DNA from: a virus
Virus record (IMG/VR): IMGVR_UViG_3300033141_001118
Location: 1-35,953 of that record
Strand: one strand, 5' to 3'
Length of the DNA: 35,953 nt
Shown: piece by piece, positions 7,595-15,863 of the stretch
How the letters are laid out: every line of letters starts with the position of its first letter
Position numbering within the stretch: the stretch's first letter is position 1
Notes under the pieces: generated by a model
The model's database searches: none
Told to the model about the DNA's origin: nothing
What the model saw: the letters and a program-made list of their open reading frames with translations, nothing else
Position numbers and translations under genes: made by a program

Positions 7595-8359
7595 ATGAAT
7601 ACTCCAGATGTTCGGGAAAAACCCGAAGTTGATTTAAATGAGCTTGATGAGCTTAAAGGTCAAGAAGAAGAAACCTCAGAAGAATTAGAAGAGGAGAACC
7701 TCTCTGAAATAGAAGAGGATAATTCTGATGATGTAGTTGAGGAGGAAGAAGAAACCCCACCTAAACCAGATGTAGATTACAAAGAGAAGTTTGCTAATTC
7801 TACTCGTGAGGCTCAAGTGTTAGCTGAACAGAAGAAGAAGTTAGAGGAGCAACTAACAGAGCTTACTAAACCTAAAGTAATCAATGATGACTACATGAAG
7901 GATAGATATCCTGATTGGGAAGATATGACCGACATGGAAAAACGCTTCATGAAGAAGCAAGAGGTGTTAGATCAAAAGTTTGCTGATTTGAATAAAAAGA
8001 CTAATGAGTTTAACAATGATAGAAAATGGAGAACTAAGACGCAAGAGTTTGCATCATCTCCAGAAAACATAGATAAGTACCCAGCTTTAAAGAGTCAAGA
8101 AGCTGAGTTTATAAAGTTCTCTAACAAACCAAGTCGCAAGGGTTTAGACATGGATACTCTAGCTAAGGTATTTAGTTTCGAAGCTGGCGTAGAAGTAAAA
8201 CCAAAGAAAAAGAAAACTCTCTTCAGTAGGTCAAGTGGCCCTGGTAAAAAACCAGTGAAGAAAGGTTACTCAGCTGAAGAGGTTAAAAAAATTAGAACTA
8301 ATAGTCCACGAAAATATAATGAGCTAGTGAGAACTGGCAAAATTAAAATTGATCTATAA
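7595..8359 (+). CDS. Putative capsid scaffolding protein
   Basis: A 254-residue protein directly before the capsid gene, the usual place of scaffold. The first 60 residues are strongly acidic (runs of E and D such as EEETSEELEEENLSEIEEDN), followed by a coiled coil at about residues 60-95 and 135-150, and a basic C-terminus (KKGYSAEEVKKIRTNSPRKY) that would contact the inner face of the capsid protein, as in P22-type scaffolds. There is no protease motif. SD is AGAAAGGACGG. The call rests on charge pattern and position. Confidence 0.8.
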   Translation: MNTPDVREKPEVDLNELDELKGQEEETSEELEEENLSEIEEDNSDDVVEEEEETPPKPDVDYKEKFANSTREAQVLAEQKKKLEEQLTELTKPKVINDDYMKDRYPDWEDMTDMEKRFMKKQEVLDQKFADLNKKTNEFNNDRKWRTKTQEFASSPENIDKYPALKSQEAEFIKFSNKPSRKGLDMDTLAKVFSFEAGVEVKPKKKKTLFSRSSGPGKKPVKKGYSAEEVKKIRTNSPRKYNELVRTGKIKIDL

Positions 8360-8382
8360 GTTATAGATAAGAGGCACGTCAG

Positions 8383-8401
8383 TACCCCCATTTAGGGGGT
8401 A
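8383..8401 (+). terminator. GC-rich hairpin between scaffold and capsid genes
   Basis: TACCCCC, loop ATTTA, GGGGGTA: a perfect 7 bp stem after the scaffold gene. It is followed only by a short, interrupted T stretch, so it is a weak intrinsic terminator or an mRNA 3' end protector. The capsid promoter -35 starts 2 bases after it. Confidence 0.5.
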
Positions 8402-8402
8402 T

Positions 8403-8439
8403 TTGACTTTCAGTGGCTATTTGCTACATTCAGACTAGT
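8403..8439 (+). promoter_or_regulatory. Promoter before major capsid gene
   Basis: -35 TTGACT (8403-8408), 16-base spacer, extended -10 TGC-TACATT (8422-8430), then CAGACTAGT. The palindrome GACTAGTC (8433-8440) covers the expected start site. The leader to the capsid ATG is about 72 bases and ends in a strong SD (CAGGAGAAATATT). This is the best promoter in the window, which fits the demand for capsid protein. Confidence 0.75.
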
Positions 8440-8508
8440 CAAGCCTAACTTCTAAAGAAACAGAAACGGCCTAAGCAAAGTATAAAGTAGTATTTCAGGA
8501 GAAATATT

Positions 8509-9594
8509 ATGGCAGATTACGCCACAAAACTAGCTGAGGGCTTTTCACAAAAAGTGGTTTCCCTCTTCTTTGAGCGATCTTTAGTCATGGATGTAACAAA
8601 CCAAGACTACGAAGGTGAAGTCAAAGATAAGTTGAGTAAACTCAACATTTTAACTTTCGAAGCATTAGCTTTGAAAAACTACACAGGTGCCGACATGACT
8701 GCCGACGACCCACAAGAAAGTGTAGGAGTATTAAATACAGATCAACAGAAGGCTTATTACTTCAAGATCAAATCCCTTTCAAAATTCCACTCTTGGATTA
8801 AAAATCCAGAAGGAACTCTTTTGGACAACACAGCAAAAAGCTTAAAACAAACTATGGACGCTTTCGTTTTAGCTATGCATAGTGATGTTGCTGCAGGTCA
8901 CAGACTTGGAACAGATTACATAACAGGTACAGTTGCGGTTGCAGCTACAACCGGTGTTGTAACTGGATCAGGTACAACCTTCACAGCTGATATGGTTGGT
9001 AAAGGATTTAAAGCAGATGGTCACAGCGAATGGTACAGAGTTGCTACTTACACAAGTGGTACTAGTATCACTATTGAAGATGACAAAGATGATGTCACTT
9101 CCGCTTACACTGGTGGAGCTATCTCCGCAACTGCTACCTACATCGTTGAAGCTAACACCGCAGTGACTTTGACCAAAACTAACGTTTATGGTTATATCGC
9201 TCAATTAGGTGAGAAGCTTGATGAAGCTGAAATTCCAGCAGAAGATCGTTGTTTAGTTATCCCTCCAAAGGTTCACACACTTTTGGTACAGGCTGACGAA
9301 CTCATCCCTGCAGTAAGTGAAGCTTACCAAGAGGTAATTAAAAAAGGTTATGTTGGAGATGTAGCAGGATTCAAAGTCTACAAATCTAACCAAGTTGATG
9401 GTGATAATGTCGATGGATTCAATATCCTCGGATTACATAAATCTTGGAACACCTTTGCTATGGGATATGTTGAGACTGGTATCGAAGACTTAATTGGTAA
9501 CTTCGGCCAAGCTTACAAAGGTCTTACTATCTACGGTGCTAAAGTCGTAGACGAACGTCGTAAGGCTGCTGCCCTAATCTTGGGAATAGTATAA
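8509..9594 (+). CDS. Major capsid protein with inserted beta domain
   Basis: A 361-residue protein with the strongest promoter and SD in the window, following the scaffold gene. The N-terminal half (SQKVVSLFFERSLVMDVTNQ, then LNILTFEALALKNYTG) and C-terminal half (VIPPKVHTLLVQADELI, then GFKVYKSNQV and KAAALILGIV) fit the HK97-fold coat proteins of P22-like and related phages. Between them, about residues 137-210, lies a separate beta-rich segment (GTVAVAATTGVVTGSGTTFT ... EWYRVATYTSGTSITIEDD). That segment is of a type usually found in phage tail and fibre proteins, and would form a surface knob on each capsomer. Confidence 0.9.
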   Translation: MADYATKLAEGFSQKVVSLFFERSLVMDVTNQDYEGEVKDKLSKLNILTFEALALKNYTGADMTADDPQESVGVLNTDQQKAYYFKIKSLSKFHSWIKNPEGTLLDNTAKSLKQTMDAFVLAMHSDVAAGHRLGTDYITGTVAVAATTGVVTGSGTTFTADMVGKGFKADGHSEWYRVATYTSGTSITIEDDKDDVTSAYTGGAISATATYIVEANTAVTLTKTNVYGYIAQLGEKLDEAEIPAEDRCLVIPPKVHTLLVQADELIPAVSEAYQEVIKKGYVGDVAGFKVYKSNQVDGDNVDGFNILGLHKSWNTFAMGYVETGIEDLIGNFGQAYKGLTIYGAKVVDERRKAAALILGIV

Positions 9595-9604
9595 AGTTAA
9601 TTCT

Positions 9605-9633
9605 TAGTAGGGGGGTTTAATCGCCCCCCACTA
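9605..9633 (+). other. Strong RNA hairpin after capsid gene
   Basis: TAGT-A-GGGGGG, loop TTTAATCG, CCCCCC-ACTA: a 10 bp stem with one bulged A, beginning 11 bases after the capsid stop. No T-run follows, so it is more likely a 3' end stabiliser that keeps capsid mRNA abundant than a full terminator. Confidence 0.6.
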
Positions 9634-9649
9634 GGCAGAAAGTAATACA

Positions 9650-10189
9650 ATGGCTGCAACAGTTTTAATTCGCAGACTCACAGGGTCAGGCCCAACAGCA
9701 ACAGATATCACAGGTATCAACACTCGTGCTAACGCCGAAGATGCCCATACAACCGCTGGTACATCCAACCCCGTTCGTATTCCTGCCGCTGGTACAAATT
9801 ACTCATATTGGGTTGTTACCCGCTTAGACGCAACAGTTACCCCAACAGGTACTATCAATAACCTTAAATGGTACAGTGATGGTGCTAATGGATTCGGTAC
9901 AGGTGTTACTTGTAAAGGTAATACTGCTACTGGTTATGTTCAAGCAACAGGTACAGCTGGAGAAACAGGCGATATTTTAAACACCACTAACTATGCAACC
10001 CTAGCAGGTGCACCAGTTGACGTGTTTACTCACACATCTGCTTCACCTAAATCAGTCACAGGATCTGTTTCAAATCCCACTACTGGTGAATTTGGAGATA
10101 GATTTGTATACCAGATAGAGGTCGACTCTACTGCTAGCCCAGGGGCTACAGGATCAGAGACCTTTACATACAGATACGACGAAACATAA
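9650..10189 (+). CDS. Virion surface protein, possible capsid decoration
   Basis: A 179-residue Thr/Gly/Ala/Ser-rich protein with very few Lys residues, predicted all-beta (ATVLIRRLTGSGPTATDI, TNYSYWVVTRLDATVTPTGT, FGDRFVYQIEVDSTASPGAT, SETFTYRYDET). This composition matches phage structural proteins. Its position right after the capsid gene suggests decoration or head fibre, and expression from the capsid promoter past the hairpin. Codons here are noticeably less AT-rich than neighbours, as in the capsid gene, consistent with high expression. No exact family recognised. Confidence 0.75.
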   Translation: MAATVLIRRLTGSGPTATDITGINTRANAEDAHTTAGTSNPVRIPAAGTNYSYWVVTRLDATVTPTGTINNLKWYSDGANGFGTGVTCKGNTATGYVQATGTAGETGDILNTTNYATLAGAPVDVFTHTSASPKSVTGSVSNPTTGEFGDRFVYQIEVDSTASPGATGSETFTYRYDET

Positions 10190-10216
10190 ACATTAATTAA
10201 AAAAAGGAGCAATACA

Positions 10217-10606
10217 ATGCTTATTAATTGGAGAGTCACCTACAATAATGGTGACAAATTTAAACAATACAATGATATTAACGACCCAGAAAACACTGAA
10301 AACAAGTATAAAGACATTGATAGAAGCAATATCAACTTATTTGCTTTATACGCTGATAATAACCTTCTTTTATGTTATCACTTTGATGGCAATAAACGTC
10401 TTATCTATAGGCGTAGAGTTTACAAAAGACCTGGTTTACAAGATGTTGTCACCTACCTCGTTGGATGGCAAGAAAACATTAGAGGTAAAAACGTACAATC
10501 AATTAGCGTCTTATTCCCAGATGGACACATCGAGATTATTGACAGGTGGCAAGAAAACATGTTGTTTGATGCCCCAGAGCCAATTTCCGGAGAAGATTGG
10601 GAATAG
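10217..10606 (+). CDS. Conserved phage protein of unknown function
   Basis: A 129-residue protein with a strong SD (AAAAAAAGGAGCAATACAATG). It starts WRVTYNNGDKFKQYN and continues with DIDRSNINLFALY, YRRRVYKRPG and a closing DGHIEIIDRW stretch. This arrangement is known to me from small proteins encoded near phage structural genes, with no established function. No membrane or catalytic motif. Confidence 0.75.
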   Translation: MLINWRVTYNNGDKFKQYNDINDPENTENKYKDIDRSNINLFALYADNNLLLCYHFDGNKRLIYRRRVYKRPGLQDVVTYLVGWQENIRGKNVQSISVLFPDGHIEIIDRWQENMLFDAPEPISGEDWE

Positions 10607-10618
10607 AAGGGTTTTATC

Positions 10619-13552
10619 ATGAGTTTACCTACTCATAGTTTAGACCTAGAAAAAAGTAGCTCTCAATATGCGTCAATAACAGATGCTAGTCAAACCGGCC
10701 TAGATTTAAGCGGAGATTTCACTATTGAGGCTTGGATTAAGACAGAAGATGATTCAGCTTCATTATGTATAGCTTCTAAATATGATAGAAATTCTCTTAG
10801 ATCTTATAGACTTTTTATTGATACTGGCTCAGCTTTCAATATTGATGTCTCTGATGATGGCAGTTCAGACACTGGACATTTAATTAGACTAAAAGCGGAG
10901 ACTATCGTTTCAGTCCCAGGAGAGTGGCAACACATTGCAGTTACTTTTGATATTTCCACAGAGACAGCTGTTTTTTATTTAAATGGTATTCAATATTCAA
11001 GTACCTTGGAAATAGGAACTACTCTAGGAGCAGCTCTTTATGATACTAGCACTGATTTTGCTATTGGAACTAATTTTAATAGTGGAGTAGATCTCCCGTT
11101 TGATGGATTAATTACTAATTTAGCAGTATTTTCAGACATTAGAACACAAAGTGAAGTTTTATCAGATATGTATGATGAATCACTATCAGATATTAACTTA
11201 GTTGGATATTGGAAATTAGATAATGATTATACAGATGAAACAACAAATGGTAATGATCTAACATCATCAGGATCACCCACATTTTCAACAAATACTCCTT
11301 GGACAAAGATAATTTTTGAGGACTATTTCACGGAGGGAGGGAACCCTGATTTAGAAAATCACACTCCTGATATTGGTAATAGTTGGACAAAAATAGAAAC
11401 CATTAACAGTGGTGGTTTAATTGCTTATGGAGCTCTAAATCAATTAAGATCAAATGGAACTGGTACTAGTAAAGGATCACTATATACAGCAGATATTACA
11501 TATCCAAACAATTATTATGCTAGTATGACCATGACTTATGGTGATAGTGCTGATGACACAAATACTATAGCGGTTAGAATTCAAGACGAAGATAATTATT
11601 ATGCAGTAAGATTTAATACTCAAGTTTTTCAACTATATAAAGTTGTTGGTGGAACAGCCACAGCCCTTGGATCAGCTCAAGGAGCAGTAGCTTCTAACGG
11701 GGACACTATTAAACTCGAAATAGATGGTACTACCTTAACAGCATACATTAATGGAAGTTCTCAACAATCTGAGACAGTTACAGATCACTCAAGTGCTGGT
11801 AAAGCTGGTGTTGGTATGGGAGCTAATGTTGTGGTTACAGATGATCAAAGTGCTCAGCAGTTAGATGACTTTAGAGTAGAGGCCTTAGTTGATCCAAATG
11901 CCACTGGTGGTGATATTAGTTATGATGGTGATGATATTATTCACACTTTTAATAGTGGTGGTACTTTTACCCCAGATCAATCTCTATCTGTAGACTATAT
12001 AGTAGTTGCTGGCGGTGGATCAGGAGGCTCTGAGGGTGTAGCATCTAGAGGGTCTGGTGGTGGCGGTGCTGGTGGATATAGACCAGGAACTAGTCACTCA
12101 GTCACAGCTATAAACTATACAATCACTGTGGGTAATGGAGGAACTGCTCCAACTGGTGATAATGTTGGTGATGATGGTGATGATTCAGTTTTTGATTCGA
12201 TAACTTCTACAGGTGGTGGCGGTGGAGGACAAAGAATAACCGATGGTAGAGACGGTGGCTCTGGTGGTGGTGCCAATGATCAAAGATCTGGAGGTGCAGC
12301 TTTACCAGTAACCTCACCAGTTCAGGGGTATGCTGGACAATCTCATACTAACTTTGGTGGTGGTTCTGGTGGTGGTGGTGCAAGCGAAACCCCAACTGCA
12401 GGGTCTGGTAGTGATGGTGGTGATGGTGGTGATGGTATATCAAATTCAATTAGTGGAACAGCTACATATTATTCTGGTGGCGGTGGTGGTGGTGCTTATT
12501 CAACTGGAGCATCAAGTTCTGGAGGTTTAGGTGGTGGAGGAAATGGTGGTGGTGATAATCACGCTACAGAACCACAGGACGGAACAGCAAACACAGGTGG
12601 TGGTGGTGGTGGTGCTTATGATTCAACCGGAACTGGCGGAGACGGTGGAAGTGGTATTGTTATCATTAGATATGAACATCAATCTCCAACCTCACAAGTA
12701 ACTAAAACTCACACAACTGATTCTTACTTAGAAAGCGGAGCAGTAGAAAAAACTCATACTACTGATTCACACTTAGTTGATAGAAATACGCTTACCCATA
12801 CAACTGATTCTTATTTGCAATCACAAGAGATAGTTGTTCACACAACAGATTCTTTATTAAAAGATCAAGTTGAATTAAATCAAGATACAGATTCTTATCT
12901 ACAGTCACAAATAGAAAAAACTCATACTACTGATTCCTATTTAATAGCTGAATTTGAGATAACTCATGACGCAGACTCTTACTTACAAGGCAGAATTACT
13001 TTAGCTAATACAACCGATTCTTATTTAGATCAAAGTGGATTTTTAACCCACACAACAGATTCAACTCTACAAAGGGAAGTCGAGTTTACCCACACAACTG
13101 ATTCTTACATGTCTACAGTTGCACAAGTGGAAAAGACTCATGATGCAGATTCTTATCTCCAAGCCGAGAAGTTTAAAGCTCATAGCACAGACTCTTACTT
13201 ACAAGGAAGAGTAGAAATAACTCACAATACTGACTCTTATTTATCTGGAACTAAAGAGGTTGCTCATTCAACAGACTCTTTTATTCAAATAATAAACGAT
13301 ATACAACACACAACTGACTCTTTATTATTTGAAGAGATTGAAAATACCCACACAACAGACTCTTATGTTAATTATCTTATACTTAAACAACATTCTACTG
13401 ATACATTCACATTAGGATCAATCTTTGTGGCTCATACAACAGATGCCATCTTATCTGAGAATGAGAATGATACATATTTATACACAGAACAAGGAACAAC
13501 TTATACTTATAAATACACTAAAAAGGGAACTACCTACAAAACAATGTACTAG
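10619..13552 (+). CDS. Large fibre/adhesin: LamG, Gly-rich and HTTDSYL repeats
   Basis: A 977-residue modular surface protein, probably a tail or head fibre that binds the host or glycans. Residues 1-225 form a LamG/concanavalin-like domain (FTIEAWIKTED, GEWQHIAVTFD, GLITNLAVFSD, GYWKLDND). Residues about 235-425 are a second jelly-roll-like domain (NYYAVRFNTQ, IKLEIDGTTLTAYINGS). Residues about 440-690 are the glycine-rich fibre domain that opens DYIVVAGGGSGGS and closes GGSGIVIIRYE. From about 697 to 950 there are 18 copies of a 12-16-residue repeat centred on HTTDSYL. The end is Tyr/Thr-rich. The SD before ATG is poor; it starts 12 bases after the preceding stop. Confidence 0.85.
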   Translation: MSLPTHSLDLEKSSSQYASITDASQTGLDLSGDFTIEAWIKTEDDSASLCIASKYDRNSLRSYRLFIDTGSAFNIDVSDDGSSDTGHLIRLKAETIVSVPGEWQHIAVTFDISTETAVFYLNGIQYSSTLEIGTTLGAALYDTSTDFAIGTNFNSGVDLPFDGLITNLAVFSDIRTQSEVLSDMYDESLSDINLVGYWKLDNDYTDETTNGNDLTSSGSPTFSTNTPWTKIIFEDYFTEGGNPDLENHTPDIGNSWTKIETINSGGLIAYGALNQLRSNGTGTSKGSLYTADITYPNNYYASMTMTYGDSADDTNTIAVRIQDEDNYYAVRFNTQVFQLYKVVGGTATALGSAQGAVASNGDTIKLEIDGTTLTAYINGSSQQSETVTDHSSAGKAGVGMGANVVVTDDQSAQQLDDFRVEALVDPNATGGDISYDGDDIIHTFNSGGTFTPDQSLSVDYIVVAGGGSGGSEGVASRGSGGGGAGGYRPGTSHSVTAINYTITVGNGGTAPTGDNVGDDGDDSVFDSITSTGGGGGGQRITDGRDGGSGGGANDQRSGGAALPVTSPVQGYAGQSHTNFGGGSGGGGASETPTAGSGSDGGDGGDGISNSISGTATYYSGGGGGGAYSTGASSSGGLGGGGNGGGDNHATEPQDGTANTGGGGGGAYDSTGTGGDGGSGIVIIRYEHQSPTSQVTKTHTTDSYLESGAVEKTHTTDSHLVDRNTLTHTTDSYLQSQEIVVHTTDSLLKDQVELNQDTDSYLQSQIEKTHTTDSYLIAEFEITHDADSYLQGRITLANTTDSYLDQSGFLTHTTDSTLQREVEFTHTTDSYMSTVAQVEKTHDADSYLQAEKFKAHSTDSYLQGRVEITHNTDSYLSGTKEVAHSTDSFIQIINDIQHTTDSLLFEEIENTHTTDSYVNYLILKQHSTDTFTLGSIFVAHTTDAILSENENDTYLYTEQGTTYTYKYTKKGTTYKTMY
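12707..13470 (+). repeat. 18 tandem HTTDSYL-type coding repeats
   Basis: About 18 units of 36-48 bases encode [T]H-[TSDN]-[TA]-D-S-[YLHF]-[L] followed by 6-9 variable residues. The DNA core resembles CAYACAACTGATTCTTAY but varies at synonymous sites, so the repeat is under protein-level selection and is not a recent DNA expansion. Two further units lie in the protein encoded at 15864-16916. Confidence 0.85.
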
Positions 13553-13562
13553 TTAAAAGACT

Positions 13563-14930
13563 ATGCCAGGAGAATATCAAATTAAATCATTTAGGGGCGG
13601 AAAATCTGAATACACTGATAAAGGTGTTTCTGGTTCTTTTAAAAGTGGTTCAAACCTCAACATTAGAACTGAAACAGATGTTTTACAAGCTAACCAAGCC
13701 TTAAAAGATGATGACGGTGGAATTGTTACTGACCTAATCAAATTCTGGGTAAAGGGCACAGATGGTCACATGTACGGATTTGGTGACACTGGAAAGATTT
13801 ATCAAAGAAACTCTAGCACAGGGGTGTATTCTCTCAAGTATACTGACCCTGATGGCGAGATACGTGGAGCTAGTATGTGGTTTAATCCAACAACTAACTA
13901 TATTTATTGGTCTACATCAACAAAACTGCACAGAAAAGAACTTCCTGGGTTATCTAATTGGACTGATGTCGATGCAGACGCTTCTTGGCCTAAAATAAAT
14001 CTAAGTTCTACTGATTACCACACTATGGCTCAAGCTAACGGGTCATTAATGATTTGTAATAAGGATTTTTTAGCTATGGTTGGGTATGATGATTCATACA
14101 CTAACGAGGCTTTAAACTTATTTCCTGGTTTAACCTCTAAAACACTCATTGAAAGAAATAACCAAGTTATTATTGGAGCTGGTGACGATGATAGCCAATC
14201 TTATTTGTTCACATGGGAGCAGACAGCTCTTAGTTGGATAAATAAACATAAAATCCCAGTTAAAAATATCAATGCTATTGCAGACGCCGAAATTCTCACG
14301 ATGCATGGCGGTGATGATAAGCTTTACTTTACTAATATGGTGGATAACATGCCAATTATGACAATGGATGGTGAAGTTAATCCTAACGGAGTCGCAGAAG
14401 ATGAGGGCCTAGCTTTATACGGTGTTTATGGCGGTGACAACACCGGTGTGTGGAGTTACGGAAGAAAACGAAGAAACGGTGTATATGCTCTTAATCTTGA
14501 GTATGGAGTTACAGCAGATGAGATAGGAGCTATATATAAACTCGGGGAAGACCTCTTAGTTTCATTCAAAAACGGCTCTGATTATGGAGTTCTACACATT
14601 GATACATCAAATAAAGCCGATGCAGAATATATCTCACTAGATTTAAAGAGTCCTCACAAATATGCTCAGATTACTAACTGGGAGAAGGTGGATTTAATCA
14701 CTGATGCAATACCAACTGATTGTGGGATTGAAGTTCAATATAGAACTGATAGAAATACTGGTAGTTGGATAGCTGCTCAAACAGCTGATGGAAGCACAGA
14801 AGTAACAGAGGGTATCAATCCAACATTCTTTATTAATTCTAATGGGAAAATAATAGAAGTTAAAATAAAACTTAATGTAAGTGGTAATACCACACCAACA
14901 ATACACGAATGGTATCTCTCATTTAATTAA
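13563..14930 (+). CDS. Tail structural protein, beta-propeller-like
   Basis: A 455-residue beta-rich protein with repeating blades rich in Gly/Asp and Trp (DGHMYGFGDTGKIYQRN, NYIYWSTSTKLHRKEL, GSLMICNKDFLAMVGYD, NNQVIIGAGDDDSQSY, NGVYALNLEYG, EDLLVSFKNGSDYGVLHID). These spacings fit a beta-propeller such as those in podovirus tail nozzle or hub proteins. The C-terminal 80 residues (IEVQYRTDRNTGSWIAAQTA) resemble a closing beta-sandwich. It lies among fibre proteins; tail tube/nozzle is my inference, with a receptor-binding role as the alternative. Confidence 0.7.
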   Translation: MPGEYQIKSFRGGKSEYTDKGVSGSFKSGSNLNIRTETDVLQANQALKDDDGGIVTDLIKFWVKGTDGHMYGFGDTGKIYQRNSSTGVYSLKYTDPDGEIRGASMWFNPTTNYIYWSTSTKLHRKELPGLSNWTDVDADASWPKINLSSTDYHTMAQANGSLMICNKDFLAMVGYDDSYTNEALNLFPGLTSKTLIERNNQVIIGAGDDDSQSYLFTWEQTALSWINKHKIPVKNINAIADAEILTMHGGDDKLYFTNMVDNMPIMTMDGEVNPNGVAEDEGLALYGVYGGDNTGVWSYGRKRRNGVYALNLEYGVTADEIGAIYKLGEDLLVSFKNGSDYGVLHIDTSNKADAEYISLDLKSPHKYAQITNWEKVDLITDAIPTDCGIEVQYRTDRNTGSWIAAQTADGSTEVTEGINPTFFINSNGKIIEVKIKLNVSGNTTPTIHEWYLSFN

Positions 14931-14932
14931 AA

Positions 14933-15448
14933 ATGTCAAACATACTAACACCAGAAACCATCCAAGAACAGCCATTACCAACTACCACGGTGAGTGGGAC
15001 TATTGCCCAATATGAGGATAAATCCACTAAGTCTGTTTTTGTGCCAGATGGTCAAAAAGATATAACATATCCTACTCAAACTATAGCAAACAACGTCATA
15101 GCTGATTCAATTGACAGCCAATCTCGTAGAATATTGGCTGATTATGAGTTTGGGCAGTATGGAGGTATTCAGGTGGGAAAGTATGTAAATGGAAGTAGTG
15201 GAGATATTAGAATTTCACCTAATGGAATGTTGGGACGTAATTCAGATGGAGACACCACTTTTAGTATAGATGGTACGACCGGAGACGCTTCTTTCGCTGG
15301 AACTATTTCCGCTGGTTCAGTTATTGCTGGTAAAACAGAGATAGGAGACGATGGTAATGTTTATATAGATGGTGCTAATAATAGAATTATAGTTAGTGAT
15401 GGGACTGATGACAGAGTTTTAATGGGTAAACTAGTCGGAGGTTTCTAA
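14933..15448 (+). CDS. Tail tip/fibre attachment protein
   Basis: A 171-residue protein. Its C-terminal 90 residues hold the series GDIRISPNGMLGRNSDGDTT, FSIDGTTGDASFAGTISAGS, VIDGANNRIIVSDG (partly varied), which is typical of the ends of tail-tip and central-fibre proteins in many phages. The N-terminal 80 residues would be the anchor. It starts 2 bases after the preceding stop and abuts the first DYGFKVSK-module gene, so the two are likely partners. Confidence 0.75.
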   Translation: MSNILTPETIQEQPLPTTTVSGTIAQYEDKSTKSVFVPDGQKDITYPTQTIANNVIADSIDSQSRRILADYEFGQYGGIQVGKYVNGSSGDIRISPNGMLGRNSDGDTTFSIDGTTGDASFAGTISAGSVIAGKTEIGDDGNVYIDGANNRIIVSDGTDDRVLMGKLVGGF

Positions 15449-15861
15449 TGGGAGATTACGGGTTCAAAGTTTCTAAATCTGGATTTGATGTTACTACAGC
15501 AGGAGATAAAGACCTAGCTTTTAGTTCTTCCTTTAATACTTTCAAGATTGGTGATCCACAGAAAGGTAGCTGGACTGTTGCTTCATCAACTCAATTTGGT
15601 CAAAAAACAATAACCCTCACTGGATATACAATCCCACCAGTTTACTCAATATTTATCAGTGTTAATGGTAATAATTACTATGTAAATAATGGAGGATTTA
15701 TTGAGAATGTAGACGGAACAAATGATTTGTTTCTATCAACTTATGTTGATAATTCTGCTACTCCTGTTTTATATATTGAAGCAGACATAAACGCTAACCC
15801 ACTATTTACTTCAGAAAGAATTATTAAGTATTATCTCTATTTAGGGATAGACGATATCTAA
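15448..15861 (+). CDS. DYGFKVSK-module fibre protein (short)
   Basis: A 137-residue beta-rich protein opening MGDYGFKVSKSGFDV, the same module that begins the next gene. After the module (about 40 residues) come strands such as TQFGQKTITLTGYTIPPVYS and NGNNYYVNNGGFIENVDG. The ATG overlaps the upstream stop by 1 base (TAATG), with SD GGAGG at 15436-15440. Likely a receptor-binding or fibre-tip component, one of three related modules. Confidence 0.7.
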   Translation: MGDYGFKVSKSGFDVTTAGDKDLAFSSSFNTFKIGDPQKGSWTVASSTQFGQKTITLTGYTIPPVYSIFISVNGNNYYVNNGGFIENVDGTNDLFLSTYVDNSATPVLYIEADINANPLFTSERIIKYYLYLGIDDI

Positions 15862-15863
15862 TT

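Noticed and set aside
10248-10622. 124-residue + strand frame overlapping the 10217 gene
   Set aside because: Shadow in another frame; no SD, and the 10217 frame has SD and a recognisable phage pattern.
12330-12530. 66-residue frame inside the glycine-rich region
   Set aside because: By-product of GGTGGT repeats read in another frame (Val/Leu runs).
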